DNA from: Helicobacter apodemus
GTDB taxonomy: Bacteria > Campylobacterota > Campylobacteria > Campylobacterales > Helicobacteraceae
Length of the DNA stretch: 48,132 bases
Direction: 5' to 3'
Assembly: GCF_000765745.2 (NCBI RefSeq)
Contig: NZ_JRPC02000018.1
Location: forward strand, 1 to 48,132
The stretch's first letter is position 1. Every line of letters starts with the position of its first letter. The translations under genes were made by a program, and so were the position numbers. The notes under the pieces were generated by a model, which searched no databases, was not told the DNA's origin, and worked only from the letters and a program-made list of their open reading frames with translations. Positions 17,257 to 28,485 of the stretch are shown here, piece after piece.

Positions 17257-17262
17257 TATAAT
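17257..17262 (+). promoter_or_regulatory. -10 box for flavodoxin gene
   Basis: TATAAT lies 68 bases upstream of the flavodoxin ATG, in an A/T-rich stretch preceded by TGTAACATTTCG. No clear -35 box is present. Confidence 0.45.
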
Positions 17263-17329
17263 TCTATTTTAATGATTTTTGTTTTAAAATAATAATGTTT
17301 CTTAAAATTTAAATAAAAGGATATAGATA

Positions 17330-17827
17330 ATGCAAAAAATTGGTTTATTTTATGGCAGTGATAGTGGAAATACTGAAAATATCGCTAAGAAAATTGCTGA
17401 TACATTAGGAGATGTAGATCTTTTTGATGTTGCAAAAACAGAGAAGGCAAAACTTTTAGAATATAAAAATCTTATTTTAGCAACTCCAACTTATGGTAGT
17501 GGAGATATGCAAGGGGATTGGGAAGAGTTTTTAGAGACTTTAAGCCCAGAGGATTTTAATGGAAAGGTTATAGCATTAGTGGGTTTAGGCGACCAAGATA
17601 CTTATGCAGATAGTTTTTGTGATGGATTATTACCTATTTATGAAGTCGCTAATAAACAAGGAAAGATTATTGGATTTACCAAAACAGAGGGTTATGAATA
17701 TGAAGAAACAAAGACAATCGTTGATGGACAATTTATAGGCTTAATGCTTGATGAGGATAATCAAGAAGAGTTAAGCGAGAAAAGGATTGAGGAATGGATA
17801 GGAAATATTAAAGGGCAATTTGAATAA
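17330..17827 (+). CDS. fldA: Flavodoxin
   Basis: A 165-residue FMN electron carrier. The phosphate-binding loop GSDSGNTENIA is at residues 10-20. The isoalloxazine-binding loops are ATPTYGSGDMQGDW near 57-70 and GLGDQDTYADSFCDG near 85-99. In Helicobacter and relatives flavodoxin accepts electrons from pyruvate and 2-oxoglutarate oxidoreductases, and an OorDABC complex is encoded 20 kb further on. AAAAGGA precedes the ATG. The stop codon directly abuts the stop of the convergent gene. Confidence 0.97.
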   Translation: MQKIGLFYGSDSGNTENIAKKIADTLGDVDLFDVAKTEKAKLLEYKNLILATPTYGSGDMQGDWEEFLETLSPEDFNGKVIALVGLGDQDTYADSFCDGLLPIYEVANKQGKIIGFTKTEGYEYEETKTIVDGQFIGLMLDEDNQEELSEKRIEEWIGNIKGQFE

Positions 17828-18256
17828 TTAAAAGGTTTGATACCCTAATAGGATACATTTATCAAAATAGGGCAACACACATATTGCTTTAATCTCTCCT
17901 TGTATTCCAATATCCTCTAGGGTTTCATAGTATTTAATGTCAAATTGTAAATAGCTTCCTAATTGCGTGGCAATTCCAATCCCGCTTTGCTCATTAAAAG
18001 TGATAAAGCGAGAAATTTTAGTAAATACAAGCACTAAAGAACCATAAAGTTGTTCTTTTTGCTCTGTATTCATTAAATGATAAGATTCATAACTTAATAA
18101 TTTTCTACCTCTAAAGCGGATGTAATTTTTTTCTAAGCTTTGAATATGGACTTGTTGGTAAAAAGTTTCAAAATCCATAGCATAAGCCCTATGAATCCCA
18201 AAATATAAGAATAAAAATAATTTAAAGGGTTTCAATAGTGGTTTTAAAGCTTTCAA
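17828..18256 (-). CDS. Small exported protein of unknown function
   Basis: A protein of up to 142 residues with no recognised domain. The N-terminus [19 protein letters not shown] looks like a signal peptide cleaved before MDF. The mature part has aromatic-rich beta-like segments ([27 protein letters not shown]) and could be a periplasmic or outer-membrane-associated protein. It overlaps the purL 3' end by 35 bases on the same strand and so probably depends on purL transcription. The start is uncertain: only TTG codons (18256, 18235) allow the signal, and neither has a clear ribosome site. Confidence 0.6.
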   Translation of the reverse strand: MKALKPLLKPFKLFLFLYFGIHRAYAMDFETFYQQVHIQSLEKNYIRFRGRKLLSYESYHLMNTEQKEQLYGSLVLVFTKISRFITFNEQSGIGIATQLGSYLQFDIKYYETLEDIGIQGEIKAICVLPYFDKCILLGYQTF

Positions 18257-20441
18257 AATAATACTTATTTGCTTGTTGTAAGGGCAGAGAAATATCGCCT
18301 ATTTTTAGTTTATCTCCTCCAGTATGGGCTATTTTTGTTAAGCAAAAATTAGAATTTGTTGTTAAATCCATAAGGGATTTTAAAGTAATTTCTTCTTTTT
18401 GAGTATTTATGGCGATTAAGACTTGTGTCGGGGATTCTGCAAAAAGATTTTGAAAGCTTAAAGGTTGAATACTCTCACACCCTACTTGTCCTCTTATGCA
18501 AGCTTTAGCTAGGGAGAGGGCAAGACCTCCTTGATAAATATCAATCGCAGCTTTTAATAGTCCTTTATCGTTAGCCTTTAAAAGAATATCCCATAGGAGT
18601 AATTCATCTTGTAGATTAATAGGCGCAATAGGGGCTTTGATGCTATTGCCAAAGTGTTTAGCTACAAGGCTTCCACCAAATTGTGGATTGCAAGATTTAG
18701 GTTTTAGATGATAGATGCTAAGATTAGCAGAGAATTTACTACTAAGCGTCTTTAAAGGATTATCAATAACACCAACACCAACTATTGTAGGTGTAGGATA
18801 AATATCTTGTTGGTTAGTTTGGTTATAGAGGCTAACATTTCCACTTACAACGGGGGTATTGAGTATTTTGCAAGATTCTTTAATGCCTTCACAAGTTTCT
18901 TTAAATTGCCACATAACTTCTGGATTTTCTGGGTTTCCAAAGTTAAGACAATCAGTGATTGCTAAGGCTCTACCGCCCCTTAGGGCAATATCCCTTCCTG
19001 CCTTTGCTACAGCTTGTTTTGCACCCTCTTTAGGGTTAAGGTAGCAGATTCTAATAGGGCAGATGGCACTCATTGCTAAAGCTTTGTTATTTTCTTTTAC
19101 CCTAATAACACTTGCTCCACCACTCCCAGCTTTGGTAATAGTATTGGTTTGCACGGTGCTATCATATTGCTCATATACCCACGCTTTATCACAAATATCA
19201 GGGTTTTTTAAAAGTTTTTGAAAGATTTCATTAGGGTTTAAAGCTTGGAATATTTCTTCTTTAAGCGGTGGCAGAGAATCTAAATAAGTAGGGTTTTGAC
19301 TTACTGCACGCTTTAGAATAGGTGCTTCCTCGCTTAAAGGAGCAATAGGAATCTCCGCACATTTTGTACCCTCCCAATAAAGCTCCATTTTGCCACTATT
19401 AGTAACCTCCCCAATAATTGCACAATCAAGCTCCCATTTGTTAAAGATTTCTATAATATTTGCCTCACAACCCTTCTTGGCACAAATAAGCATTCGCTCT
19501 TGGGATTCACTAAGCATTAATTCATAGGGATTCATTTTTTCTTCTCGCGTAGGCACTTTATCTAAATGTAGTATCATTCCGCTTCCACTGCGTCCTGCCA
19601 TTTCAAAACTAGAGCTTGTAAGCCCTGCAGCCCCCATATCTTGTATCCCTACAATCAAGTCTTTTTTAAATAATTCTAAACAAGCCTCTAAAAGGAGCTT
19701 TTCTGTAAATGGGTCACCTATTTGCACAGTAGGACGCAAAGATTTAGAATCCTCACTAAAAGAATCACTACTCATAACAGCACCTCCTAAGCCATCTCGT
19801 CCGGTTTTGCTCCCTACATAAATAACAGGATTTCCAATTCCCTCAGCCCTCCCATAAAAAATTTCATCATTTTTGATAATCCCTAAAGTAAAGGCATTAA
19901 CTAAGATATTACCCTCATAGCAAGATTCAAAGCTCATCTCCCCCCCAATGGTTGGAACTCCCATACAATTACCATATCCTCCTATACCACTTACAACTCC
20001 GCGTAAAAGGTAGCGGTGTTTAGAGCCTGTGGAATTGTTTTGGGTAATATCGCCAAAGCGAATGGCATTAAGACTTGCTACAGGTTTAGCTCCCATAGTA
20101 AAAATATCACGCATAATCCCTCCAACTCCTGTAGCAGCTCCGGCATAAGGCTCAATGAAACTTGGGTGATTATGGGATTCTATTTTAAACACCGCCCCAT
20201 ATCCTCCACCAATATCAATAATCCCTGCATTCTCTCCTGGTCCTTGAAGCACCCATTTTGCATCACTTGGGAATCCCTTAAGATAAATTTTGCTTGATTT
20301 ATAGCTACAATGCTCACTCCACATAGCAGAAAAAATCCCAATTTCAATAAGATTTGGCTCCCTTTGTAGAATATGCAAAATCTTTTGGTAGTCCTCTAAA
20401 GTAAGTTTGTGTTGTTTTAAAACCGATTCTAGATTTTCCAT
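18222..20441 (-). CDS. purL: Phosphoribosylformylglycinamidine synthase subunit PurL
   Basis: A 739-residue ATP-dependent synthase for step four of purine synthesis (FGAR to FGAM). This is the small PurL type, which takes ammonia from PurQ with PurS. Motifs include [12 protein letters not shown] near 41-52, the [15 protein letters not shown] region, [20 protein letters not shown] and [12 protein letters not shown]. The length is normal for small PurL. Together with purH in this window it indicates a de novo purine pathway. The small exported protein overlaps its 3' end. Confidence 0.97.
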   Translation of the reverse strand: MENLESVLKQHKLTLEDYQKILHILQREPNLIEIGIFSAMWSEHCSYKSSKIYLKGFPSDAKWVLQGPGENAGIIDIGGGYGAVFKIESHNHPSFIEPYAGAATGVGGIMRDIFTMGAKPVASLNAIRFGDITQNNSTGSKHRYLLRGVVSGIGGYGNCMGVPTIGGEMSFESCYEGNILVNAFTLGIIKNDEIFYGRAEGIGNPVIYVGSKTGRDGLGGAVMSSDSFSEDSKSLRPTVQIGDPFTEKLLLEACLELFKKDLIVGIQDMGAAGLTSSSFEMAGRSGSGMILHLDKVPTREEKMNPYELMLSESQERMLICAKKGCEANIIEIFNKWELDCAIIGEVTNSGKMELYWEGTKCAEIPIAPLSEEAPILKRAVSQNPTYLDSLPPLKEEIFQALNPNEIFQKLLKNPDICDKAWVYEQYDSTVQTNTITKAGSGGASVIRVKENNKALAMSAICPIRICYLNPKEGAKQAVAKAGRDIALRGGRALAITDCLNFGNPENPEVMWQFKETCEGIKESCKILNTPVVSGNVSLYNQTNQQDIYPTPTIVGVGVIDNPLKTLSSKFSANLSIYHLKPKSCNPQFGGSLVAKHFGNSIKAPIAPINLQDELLLWDILLKANDKGLLKAAIDIYQGGLALSLAKACIRGQVGCESIQPLSFQNLFAESPTQVLIAINTQKEEITLKSLMDLTTNSNFCLTKIAHTGGDKLKIGDISLPLQQANKYYFESFKTTIETL

Positions 20442-20610
20442 TTATTACCTTGAAGTTTAATTGTGTAGTTTTTACTAATCTCTAAAGAATATAAATACTA
20501 AAGTTTAACAAAGAAGTGATAAAGTAGAGATAAACTAAGAATGAGATAAATATTTTTTAAGTAGAATTATTTTGCTAAATCAAGATTATCTTTAATAGGA
20601 GAAAATTATA

Positions 20611-23034
20611 ATGCAATACATCAAGTTTTTTAGGGAGTTAAACAATAAAGATGTCCATATTGTGGGCGGTAAAAATGCAAGTATTGGTGAGATGTTTCAA
20701 GAGCTTGTTCCTATGGGTATTAAAGTCCCTAATGGATTTGCCATTACTAGTGAAGCATATTGGTATTTGCTAGATAATGCTGGGATTAGAGATAAAATTA
20801 AAGAACTCCTTGATGGGATTGATGTAACAGAAATTGATGTTTTAAATGTCCGCTCCAAAAAGATACGTGATATGATTTTTGGGACTCCCTTGCCTACAGA
20901 CTTGCGGGAGGAGATTTTAGAGGCTTATAGGATTTTAAGTCAAGAATATGGAATGGAGGAAGCCGATGTAGCCGTTAGAAGCTCTGCTACTGCAGAGGAT
21001 TTACCTGATGCTTCTTTTGCTGGGCAGCAAGATACTTATTTGAGTGTTCAAGGACAAAGTGAGCTTATTCATTATATTAAATCTTGTATGGCTTCACTTT
21101 TTACTGATAGAGCAGTAAGTTATAGGGCTTCAAGAGGATTTGACCATTTTAAAGTAGCTTTATCTGTTGGGGTTCAAAAAATGGTTCGCTCTGATAAGGC
21201 AAGCTCGGGAGTAATGTTTAGTATTGATACAGAAACAGGCTTTAAAGATGCTGTATTAATTACCTCTTCTTGGGGGCTAGGTGAAAATGTGGTAGGAGGG
21301 AGTGTTAATCCTGATGAATTTTATGTTTTTAAACCTGCTTTAGAATTAGGAAAACGTCCTATTTTGAAGCGTCAATTAGGGCATAAAAATATAAAAATGG
21401 TGTATGCAGCCCCTGGTGCTAAACATCCTACCAAAAATATTGATACTACAGAAGAGGAATTAAAAAGTTTTTCTATTAATGATGATGAGGTCTTAACTTT
21501 AGCACGTTATGCAGTTTTAATTGAGAAACATTATTCTAAAGAAGCGGGTGAATATCGTCCTATGGATATGGAATGGGCAAAAGATGGAAATAGTGGAGAA
21601 ATTTTTATTGTCCAAGCACGTCCAGAAACAGTGCAAAGTCAAAAAATGAAAAAAAGTAATAATACTTTAGAAAAATATTATTTTGTAGATTCTAAAGAAA
21701 AGCCTGTTTTAATTAGGGGTAAAGCTGTTGGTGCAAGGATTGGGAGCGGAAAGATTAGGGTAATTAATGATATTGTGCATATGGGAGAATTACAAGTTGG
21801 CGAAATTTTAGTAACGGATAATACAGATCCTGATTGGGAACCAGCGATGAAAAAAGCTGCTGCAGTCATTACTAATCGTGGGGGTAGAACTTGCCACGCT
21901 GCCATTGTAGCAAGAGAAATTGGTGTTCCTGCTATTGTAGGTGCAGTAGGTGCTACAGAAACCTTAGAAACGGGGATGGAAGTAACGGTTTCTTGTGCAG
22001 AGGGAGAGGATGGGTTAGTCTATGATGGAATCTTTGAGTATGAAGTTGAAAGGGTAGATTTAAGCTCATTAGAACAACCCAAAACAAAAATCTATATTAA
22101 TGTAGGAAATCCGGAAAAATCTTTTGCGTTTTCGATGATACCTAATAATGGTGTAGGATTAGCTAGGATGGAATTTATTATTAATAATTATATTAAAGCT
22201 CATCCTTTAGCGCTTATTGATTTACATAGTGGTAATCAAGAATTTGATGGAACAGAGGGTGTGAGGGATATTATGTCTGGTTATGCAAATCCTAAGGACT
22301 TTTTTATTAAAAAAATCGCAGAGGGTGTGGGTATGATTGCAGCAGCTTTTTACCCAAAACCAGTTATTGTAAGGACTAGTGATTTTAAATCTAATGAATA
22401 CCGCAGAATGGTAGGTGGTAAAAATTACGAGCCACAAGAAGAAAATCCTATGATTGGTTATAGGGGGGCTAGTCGGTATTATTCTAAGGAATATATCCAC
22501 GCCTTTGAATTAGAATGTCAAGGTTTAGCAATGGCTAGGAATGAAATGGGATTTACGAATATGAAAATTATGATTCCTTTCTTAAGAACACCTGAAGAGG
22601 GAAAACGCGTTTTAGAGATTATGCGTAAAAATGGGCTTGTGCAAGGAGAGAATGGATTAGAGATTTATGTAATGTGTGAATTGCCTGTAAATGTGATTTT
22701 AGCTGATGAGTTTTTGCAGCTCTTTGATGGATTTTCTATAGGTTCTAATGACCTAACACAGCTTATTTTAGGTGTAGATAGAGATGGTGAGTTAGTAAGC
22801 CATATTTTTGATGAACGCAATCCTGCTCTTTTAAAAATGTTTAAACTAGCCATAGATGCGTGTAAGAAATATAATAAATATTGTGGCATCTGTGGGCAAG
22901 CACCTAGTGATTATCCAGAAATTGCAGAATTTTTGGTAGAAAATGGTATTTCTTCAATTTCTTTGAATCCTGATTCTGTGATTGAAACTTGGGATAGAAT
23001 TGTAAAGTTAGAGAAAAAATTAGGGATTTCATAG
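20611..23034 (+). CDS. ppsA: Phosphoenolpyruvate synthase
   Basis: An 807-residue enzyme converting pyruvate, ATP and water to PEP, AMP and phosphate, for gluconeogenesis. Domains in order: N-terminal nucleotide-binding domain ([32 protein letters not shown]), the phosphohistidine swivelling domain with [13 protein letters not shown] (catalytic His near 429), and the C-terminal PEP-binding barrel ([39 protein letters not shown]). AGGAG precedes the ATG. It heads a tight run with serB (8 bases) and tal (10 bases), all carbon and serine metabolism. Confidence 0.97.
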   Translation: MQYIKFFRELNNKDVHIVGGKNASIGEMFQELVPMGIKVPNGFAITSEAYWYLLDNAGIRDKIKELLDGIDVTEIDVLNVRSKKIRDMIFGTPLPTDLREEILEAYRILSQEYGMEEADVAVRSSATAEDLPDASFAGQQDTYLSVQGQSELIHYIKSCMASLFTDRAVSYRASRGFDHFKVALSVGVQKMVRSDKASSGVMFSIDTETGFKDAVLITSSWGLGENVVGGSVNPDEFYVFKPALELGKRPILKRQLGHKNIKMVYAAPGAKHPTKNIDTTEEELKSFSINDDEVLTLARYAVLIEKHYSKEAGEYRPMDMEWAKDGNSGEIFIVQARPETVQSQKMKKSNNTLEKYYFVDSKEKPVLIRGKAVGARIGSGKIRVINDIVHMGELQVGEILVTDNTDPDWEPAMKKAAAVITNRGGRTCHAAIVAREIGVPAIVGAVGATETLETGMEVTVSCAEGEDGLVYDGIFEYEVERVDLSSLEQPKTKIYINVGNPEKSFAFSMIPNNGVGLARMEFIINNYIKAHPLALIDLHSGNQEFDGTEGVRDIMSGYANPKDFFIKKIAEGVGMIAAAFYPKPVIVRTSDFKSNEYRRMVGGKNYEPQEENPMIGYRGASRYYSKEYIHAFELECQGLAMARNEMGFTNMKIMIPFLRTPEEGKRVLEIMRKNGLVQGENGLEIYVMCELPVNVILADEFLQLFDGFSIGSNDLTQLILGVDRDGELVSHIFDERNPALLKMFKLAIDACKKYNKYCGICGQAPSDYPEIAEFLVENGISSISLNPDSVIETWDRIVKLEKKLGIS

Positions 23035-23042
23035 GGGTAAAT

Positions 23043-23663
23043 GTGAGACTTGCAGTATTTGATTTTGATTCTACTTTAATGGATGGGGAGACCATTGATC
23101 TTTTAGCAAAGGCTTATGGTAAAGAAGAAGAGGTAAGTAAAATTACCAAAGAAGCTATGAATGGAGAGTTAGACTTTTACCAAAGTTTAAAAAGGAGGGT
23201 GGAGACCTTAGCAGGAATGCCTTTACCTCTTGTAGAGGAGACTTGCAACAATCTTCCTTATTTTCCTGGTGCTGAGGAGTTAATGCTTGCCCTAAAAGCC
23301 AAAAATTATAAGGTGGTAGTTTTTAGTGGTGGATTTGATGAAGGGGTTAGTGCGGGCAAGAAAGTATTGGGTTATGATATGCATTTTAGTAATACTTTGC
23401 ACCATAAAAATGGAGTTTTAACCGGAGAAGTTGGAGGGGAGATGATGTTTAGCTACTCTAAAGGGAGAATGCTTAAAAAAGTGCAGAATCTCTTAAGTAT
23501 CGGTGAAGAGGATACTATTGTAATGGGGGATGGTGCTAATGATATTTCAATGTTCCCTTATGCTAAGAAAACAATTTCTTTTTGTGGTAAAGATATTGTT
23601 AAGAAGTTTGCAAATATTATTGTAGATAAGAAAGATTTAAGAGAGATTATCGCGTATATTTAA
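23043..23663 (+). CDS. serB: Phosphoserine phosphatase
   Basis: A 206-residue HAD-family phosphatase giving L-serine from O-phosphoserine. The nucleophile motif FDFDSTL is at residues 6-12 (Asp7, Asp9). FSGGFDE is motif II. The Lys of KGRM and the GDGANDISM motif complete the active site. The cap region EETIDLLAKAYGKEEEV fits SerB. The start is GTG 23043; an ATG two bases earlier runs straight into TGA. It sits between ppsA and tal and is probably cotranscribed. Confidence 0.93.
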   Translation: MRLAVFDFDSTLMDGETIDLLAKAYGKEEEVSKITKEAMNGELDFYQSLKRRVETLAGMPLPLVEETCNNLPYFPGAEELMLALKAKNYKVVVFSGGFDEGVSAGKKVLGYDMHFSNTLHHKNGVLTGEVGGEMMFSYSKGRMLKKVQNLLSIGEEDTIVMGDGANDISMFPYAKKTISFCGKDIVKKFANIIVDKKDLREIIAYI

Positions 23664-23673
23664 GGAGTTTATA

Positions 23674-24675
23674 ATGTCTGAAAATATTTCCTTTTCGCTT
23701 TGGTGTGATTTTATTGAAAGGGAGTTTTTAGAAAATCAGTTTCAAACATTAGTGCAAAGTAAGGTGATTCAAGGTGCTACCAGTAATCCCGTGATTTTTC
23801 AACAAGCATTCGCTAATGCAAGTTATCAAAAACAAAAGGAATATTTCAAAGGAAAAGAGCCAAAAGAGATTTATGAAAATTTAGCTATTGAAGATATAAA
23901 AAGGGCTGCAGAAATTTTACTCCCTATTTATGAGGATAATCCTAATGATGGCTATATTAGTTTTGAGATTGATCCTAACTTATGCGATAACGCTAAAGGA
24001 AGCATTGATGAGGGAGTTAGGCTTTTTAAGAGTATTGGTTATCCTAATGTAATGATTAAAATTCCAGCAACTAAAGCAGGAATTGTTGCTATGGAGGAAT
24101 TAATTTTACAAGGTATTCCTGTAAATGCAACCTTAGTTTTTTCCAAAGAACAAGCTATTGAGTGTATGGAATCTTTTAAAAAGGCTTATGGTATTTTAAA
24201 AGAAAGCAATAAAATGGAATTAAAAGAATATCCACGAGCAGTGCTTAGTATTTTTGTCTCCAGATTTGATAGAAAATGTGATGAAGTTTTTAAAAATAAA
24301 GAAATTCCAACGGGAACTTTAGGGATTAAAAATGCGCAGCAGCTTTATAAGATTGTTAAAGATTATTCTTTGCCTGTTAGACCGCTTTTTGCTAGCACGG
24401 GGGTTAAAGGTGGAGAATTAGAGCCTAGTTATTATATTAAAGAGCTTTATCACCCTTATGCGATTAATACTGCTCCTTTAACTGCTTTAGAATCTTTTAT
24501 AGAGTTAAATGTAGTTGATAGTGCTTATTTGCCTAGTGATGAAGAATTAGAGGATTATTTTAAAATGCTTAAAGAAGCAGGGATTGATGTAGAAAAAGTT
24601 GCAAGAGAATTACTACAAGAGGGATTACAGGGCTTTAAAGAAGCATTTGGAAAAATTTTAGAGAGCTTAAATTAA
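23674..24675 (+). CDS. tal: Transaldolase
   Basis: A 333-residue enzyme of the non-oxidative pentose phosphate pathway, exchanging dihydroxyacetone units. The N-terminal QGATSNPVIFQQAF marks the transaldolase barrel. The Schiff-base Lys lies in NVMIKIPATKAG near residue 129, and FVSRFDRKCDE and LFASTGVKGGE line the active site. The length fits the longer, bacterial TAL type. It is preceded by AAGGAG and lies ten bases after serB. Confidence 0.96.
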   Translation: MSENISFSLWCDFIEREFLENQFQTLVQSKVIQGATSNPVIFQQAFANASYQKQKEYFKGKEPKEIYENLAIEDIKRAAEILLPIYEDNPNDGYISFEIDPNLCDNAKGSIDEGVRLFKSIGYPNVMIKIPATKAGIVAMEELILQGIPVNATLVFSKEQAIECMESFKKAYGILKESNKMELKEYPRAVLSIFVSRFDRKCDEVFKNKEIPTGTLGIKNAQQLYKIVKDYSLPVRPLFASTGVKGGELEPSYYIKELYHPYAINTAPLTALESFIELNVVDSAYLPSDEELEDYFKMLKEAGIDVEKVARELLQEGLQGFKEAFGKILESLN

Positions 24676-24737
24676 ATAAACTTTTAAAAAAAAAATGCCA
24701 TAATTTTAACCTTTAATTTTATGAATGAAGGATTTAA

Positions 24738-25274
24738 ATGTTAAGTGGAATAATTAGAGAGAGTATTTCTAAAGCAGATGTAAAAGCTTTACGAAAAAAT
24801 GGTTATCTAATTGCCAATATTTATGGGAAAGGCAGAGAAAATATTCATTGTGCGTTTAAACGCAATGATTTTATACGCGAAGTTCGCAATAAAACAGATT
24901 TAATTTTTAAAATTCAAGTTGGCTCTAAGGAATATCCTGTTGTAATTCAAGAATACCAAAAAGATCCTATTACTAGTGATATTATCCATGTGGATTTAAT
25001 GTTAGCCCAAGAAGGAATTGAGGCTAAATATTCTGTTAAGGTAAAGATTGTAGGCACTGCAAAGGGATTAAAAAATAAAGGAGTTTTAATGCTTTCTAAA
25101 AAACGTATTAAGGTAAAAGCTGCTCCTGAAAATCTCCCTAAAAACTATGAAATTGATGTAACAAATCTTGATGTAGGGGATGTTATTCTTATAAGGGATT
25201 TACCACAAAATAATGGAGTAAAAATTGTGGAGAGGAATGATGTAGCCATTGTAGGTGTTATCAAATCGCGTTAA
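24738..25274 (+). CDS. rplY: 50S ribosomal protein L25 (CTC/TL5 type)
   Basis: A 178-residue 5S rRNA-binding ribosomal protein. The N-terminal L25 domain has LRKNGYLIANIYGKGRENIH and VVIQEYQKDPITSDIIHVDL. The C-terminal TL5 beta domain has KVKIVGTAKGLKNKGVL and IDVTNLDVGDVILI. The ATG follows GAAGGATTTAA. A 62-base gap after tal contains a run of ten As and a CATAAT box, so it may have its own promoter. It is directly followed by pth, the usual partner. Confidence 0.96.
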   Translation: MLSGIIRESISKADVKALRKNGYLIANIYGKGRENIHCAFKRNDFIREVRNKTDLIFKIQVGSKEYPVVIQEYQKDPITSDIIHVDLMLAQEGIEAKYSVKVKIVGTAKGLKNKGVLMLSKKRIKVKAAPENLPKNYEIDVTNLDVGDVILIRDLPQNNGVKIVERNDVAIVGVIKSR

Positions 25275-25868
25275 ATGTTTTTAATTGCTGGTTTGGGGAA
25301 TCCCGGAGACAAATACAAGAATAATCGCCATAATATAGGGTTTATGGTGATAGATGACCTCATTGCTTCTTTAGAAGCGACCAAACAATCTAATAAAGAC
25401 TTTTATGGTGAGCTTTATAAGTCTCACCAAATATTATTATTAAAACCCACTACTTTTATGAATGCCTCTGGAGAATGTCTTTTGAGAGTAAAAAATTATT
25501 ACAAAATAGAAAATGTTTTAGTAATACACGATGATTTGGATTTAGCATTTGGTGTAATTAGATTCAAATTTGGTGGCGGAAGTGGTGGGCATAATGGGCT
25601 AAAATCTATTGATAGTATGTGTGGAAATGGATATTATAGGATTCGCTATGGTATTGGGAAGCCACAAAATAAGCAAGAGGTTGTTAAATGGGTGTTAGAG
25701 GACTTTAATGAATATGAAATGCAGTTAAATGAGGCTTTGATTAAGCATTGTTCAAAGGTTGCACTAGAAATTACAAAATTAGATAATCCTGCGTTACTTG
25801 CCCCCAAAATCTCTTGTTTTTATACGATTAATTGCTCTAAGCAAACCCTAAAAGATTTTGTTCAATGA
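25275..25868 (+). CDS. pth: Peptidyl-tRNA hydrolase
   Basis: A 197-residue esterase that frees tRNA from dropped peptidyl-tRNA. Conserved features: AGLGNPGDKYKNNRHNIGF with the catalytic His near residue 21, KPTTFMNASGE with the conserved Asn, HDDLDLAFGVIRFKFGGGSGGHNGL, and YRIRYGIGKP. The start ATG follows the rplY stop without a gap, and the stop overlaps the next start (ATGA). The length is normal. Confidence 0.97.
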   Translation: MFLIAGLGNPGDKYKNNRHNIGFMVIDDLIASLEATKQSNKDFYGELYKSHQILLLKPTTFMNASGECLLRVKNYYKIENVLVIHDDLDLAFGVIRFKFGGGSGGHNGLKSIDSMCGNGYYRIRYGIGKPQNKQEVVKWVLEDFNEYEMQLNEALIKHCSKVALEITKLDNPALLAPKISCFYTINCSKQTLKDFVQ

Positions 25869-26938
25869 GTTTATTTTATCGCTATATTAGTTTTTCTTAT
25901 ATGCGGTATTTTTTAATACTTTTTATTGCCTTAGAGTGTTTTTTTGTTTTTATTGATTTAATAAAATTTGTCGATGAATTTCCTAATTCTGCTAATTTGA
26001 TAGTTTTGCTTATTGCTTATGATTTTATTTATGCAAGCGGTTTTATTTTGCCCTTAGCACTCATATTAGCACAAATTGTTTTAATCAATGCTATGTTGAG
26101 AAATTCTCAATGGACTGCATTTTTAGCACTTGGATATTCAAGATTTAATATTTTTGCACCTATCTTTTTTATAAGTTTTGTTATAATCTTTGCCTTTATT
26201 GGTTTGAACGCTACACCTTTTGCTTATGCTAAAGAAAAAATAGAATTGATTATAGAGAGAGGCTATGTAGGGAGCTATAAAAGTAATGTATTATTGAAAT
26301 ATCAGCAGTATTATATTTATTTTGAAAAGATTTTTCCCTTATTACAAAGTGCAGAGGGGGTAAGGGTTTATGAGTTTAATCCGCAAACTTTATTAATTGA
26401 TAAAGTGATTCAATCTCAAAGAGCTATTTTTACTGGTGAGGAGTGGAAATTAGAAAATGTCAAGATTACGACTTTACCAAAAGATTTAAAACTAGGTCAA
26501 ACTCCAATAGTCGTTGAATATCAAGAAAGTTATACGATTTTAGAGGATTTTAAGCCCAAAATTTTGGATAATATTTATGAAAGGCAGGGGAATATTTCTT
26601 TAATAGATGCTTATGAAGCAATACAGCTTTTAGCTCAACAAGGTATTAATACCCAAAAACTTAGAGCCTCTTTTTATGCCTTGCTTTTGTTTCCTCTTTT
26701 TGCACCTTTAATGATGATTGTCTTATCAAGATTTACTCCTGATTATAATCGTTATATCCATTTGGGTATGATGACTTTTGGAATGATACTTAGTCTTTTG
26801 TTATTATGGGGGATATTTTTTATCCTTTCAAGATTAGCCATTAGCGGGTTTTTATTGCCAGAAATTGGAATTTTATTCCCTTTTGTGATGTTTATAGTGG
26901 TGGGTGGTTGGATATTTTTAAGATTGTTAAAAGGATAG
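25865..26938 (+). CDS. LptF/LptG family permease
   Basis: A 357-residue inner-membrane protein of the YjgP/YjgQ family. With LptB and LptC it extracts lipopolysaccharide or lipooligosaccharide and pushes it to the outer membrane. About six transmembrane helices are visible: three in residues 10-120, a periplasmic beta domain (about 140-240), and three in the last 100 residues. It starts with [14 protein letters not shown], typical of the family. Which of LptF or LptG it is cannot be told from sequence alone. It overlaps pth by ATGA and is followed two bases later by purH. Confidence 0.88.
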   Translation: MSLFYRYISFSYMRYFLILFIALECFFVFIDLIKFVDEFPNSANLIVLLIAYDFIYASGFILPLALILAQIVLINAMLRNSQWTAFLALGYSRFNIFAPIFFISFVIIFAFIGLNATPFAYAKEKIELIIERGYVGSYKSNVLLKYQQYYIYFEKIFPLLQSAEGVRVYEFNPQTLLIDKVIQSQRAIFTGEEWKLENVKITTLPKDLKLGQTPIVVEYQESYTILEDFKPKILDNIYERQGNISLIDAYEAIQLLAQQGINTQKLRASFYALLLFPLFAPLMMIVLSRFTPDYNRYIHLGMMTFGMILSLLLLWGIFFILSRLAISGFLLPEIGILFPFVMFIVVGGWIFLRLLKG

Positions 26939-26940
26939 AA

Positions 26941-28473
26941 ATGACTGCTTTATTAAGCGTGAGTGATAAAACTAATATAATTTTTTTTGCAAGGGAGCTA
27001 ATAGCAATAGGGTATGAGATTATATCTACAGGTGGAACTTTGAAAACCTTGCAAGAAGAAGGGATAGAGGCTATAGAAGTGAGTAGTTATACGCAAAGCC
27101 AAGAGATGTTTGGTGGGAGAGTTAAGACCCTTCATCCTAGAATCGCTGGTGGGATTTTGTATCGGAGGCAAAATAGTGAAGATGTTAAAATCGCTAAAGA
27201 ATATGGGATAAGGGATATTAATCTTGTCTGTGTTAATCTCTATCCTTTTAAACAGACTATACAAAGAACTGATGATTTTGAAGAGATTATAGAAAATATT
27301 GATATTGGTGGTCCTACCTTGCTTAGAGCAGCTGCTAAGAATTTTCAATCCGTATTGGTAGTTAGTAACCCTAGTGATTATGATTTTATTATTGAAGCCT
27401 TAAAGAGCCATCAAAATACTTTAGTCTTGCGTCAAAAAATGATGATAAAGGCTTATGAACATACCGCAAGTTATGATGTAATGATTGCTAATTATATGAA
27501 TAAAACTTTTAAAGAGGGATTTGGCGATATGCATTTTTTAGCCGGAAAGCTTGTGGGTAAAACCCGCTATGGTGAGAATCCTCATCAAAAAGGAGCATAT
27601 TATGAATGGGAGGATTTTTATTCTAAAAACTTTAAAACCTTAAAAGGAGAATTAAGTTTTAATAATCTTACAGATATTAATAGTGCTGTAAAGATCGCTT
27701 CAAATTTTGGAGAAAGTAAAGCGGTATGTATTGTAAAACACGGTAATCCTTGTGGATTTGCTATAAGTGATACTTTATTAGATTCTTATAGGCAAGCTTT
27801 AAGATGTGATAATATTTCTGCTTATGGCGGTGTTGTTGCTGTTAATGGGGAAGTGGATTTAGCTTTAGCCCAAGAAATGGGAAAAATATTCTTTGAAGTT
27901 TTGGTTGCCCCAAGTATTACTAAGGAAGCTTTAGAATTTTTAATGCCTAAGAAGAAGCTAAAGATTTTTCTTTGTGGGGAGGGGTATTTAAAACTTCCTA
28001 AAGATGCTAAAAATTTTAAACATATTGAAGGGGGATTTCTTTTGCAAGAGAGTGATGAAGTATTAAGCGATGAAGTGAAAAACGCACAATGTATGAGTAT
28101 TAAAAAAGCCACTAATACACAAATGCAAGACTTAGGAATTGCCTATAAAATCGCTGCACTTGTAAAGTCTAATTGTGTAGTTTATGTGAAAAATCGTGCT
28201 ATGGTAGCTATTGGGATGGGTATGACAAGCCGTGTTGATGCGGCAAAAGCTGCTATTATTAAAGCTAAAGAAATGGGGATAGATTTACAAGGTTGTGTTT
28301 TAGCTTCTGAAGCCTTTTTTCCTTTTAAAGATAGCATACAAGAGGCTTATAAAGCAGGTGTTAGTGCCGTAATTGAACCTGGTGGAAGTGTTAGAGATGA
28401 GGAAGTTATAGCTTGTGCTAATGAGAATAATATGGCACTTTATTTTAGCCATAAAAGGCATTTTCTACATTAG
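26941..28473 (+). CDS. purH: Bifunctional AICAR transformylase/IMP cyclohydrolase
   Basis: A 510-residue enzyme for the last two steps of IMP synthesis. The N-terminal MGS-like cyclohydrolase domain has [20 protein letters not shown] and [16 protein letters not shown]. The AICARFT part has [21 protein letters not shown] (catalytic Lys-His), [10 protein letters not shown] and the C-terminal [11 protein letters not shown]...[14 protein letters not shown]. The start at 26941 is chosen over an upstream in-frame codon because AAGGATAG precedes it and homology begins there. The operon position behind lptF/G is unusual functionally but tight. Confidence 0.97.
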   Translation: MTALLSVSDKTNIIFFARELIAIGYEIISTGGTLKTLQEEGIEAIEVSSYTQSQEMFGGRVKTLHPRIAGGILYRRQNSEDVKIAKEYGIRDINLVCVNLYPFKQTIQRTDDFEEIIENIDIGGPTLLRAAAKNFQSVLVVSNPSDYDFIIEALKSHQNTLVLRQKMMIKAYEHTASYDVMIANYMNKTFKEGFGDMHFLAGKLVGKTRYGENPHQKGAYYEWEDFYSKNFKTLKGELSFNNLTDINSAVKIASNFGESKAVCIVKHGNPCGFAISDTLLDSYRQALRCDNISAYGGVVAVNGEVDLALAQEMGKIFFEVLVAPSITKEALEFLMPKKKLKIFLCGEGYLKLPKDAKNFKHIEGGFLLQESDEVLSDEVKNAQCMSIKKATNTQMQDLGIAYKIAALVKSNCVVYVKNRAMVAIGMGMTSRVDAAKAAIIKAKEMGIDLQGCVLASEAFFPFKDSIQEAYKAGVSAVIEPGGSVRDEEVIACANENNMALYFSHKRHFLH

Positions 28474-28485
28474 GAGATTATTGGG

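Noticed and set aside
24686-24695. A10 run before rplY as a phase-variable promoter spacer
   Set aside because: The matching -35 and -10 boxes are not convincing, and switching of a ribosomal protein gene is unlikely.
26908-26940. Longer purH start overlapping the permease gene
   Set aside because: The ATG at 26941 has AAGGATAG upstream and matches the normal PurH N-terminus.
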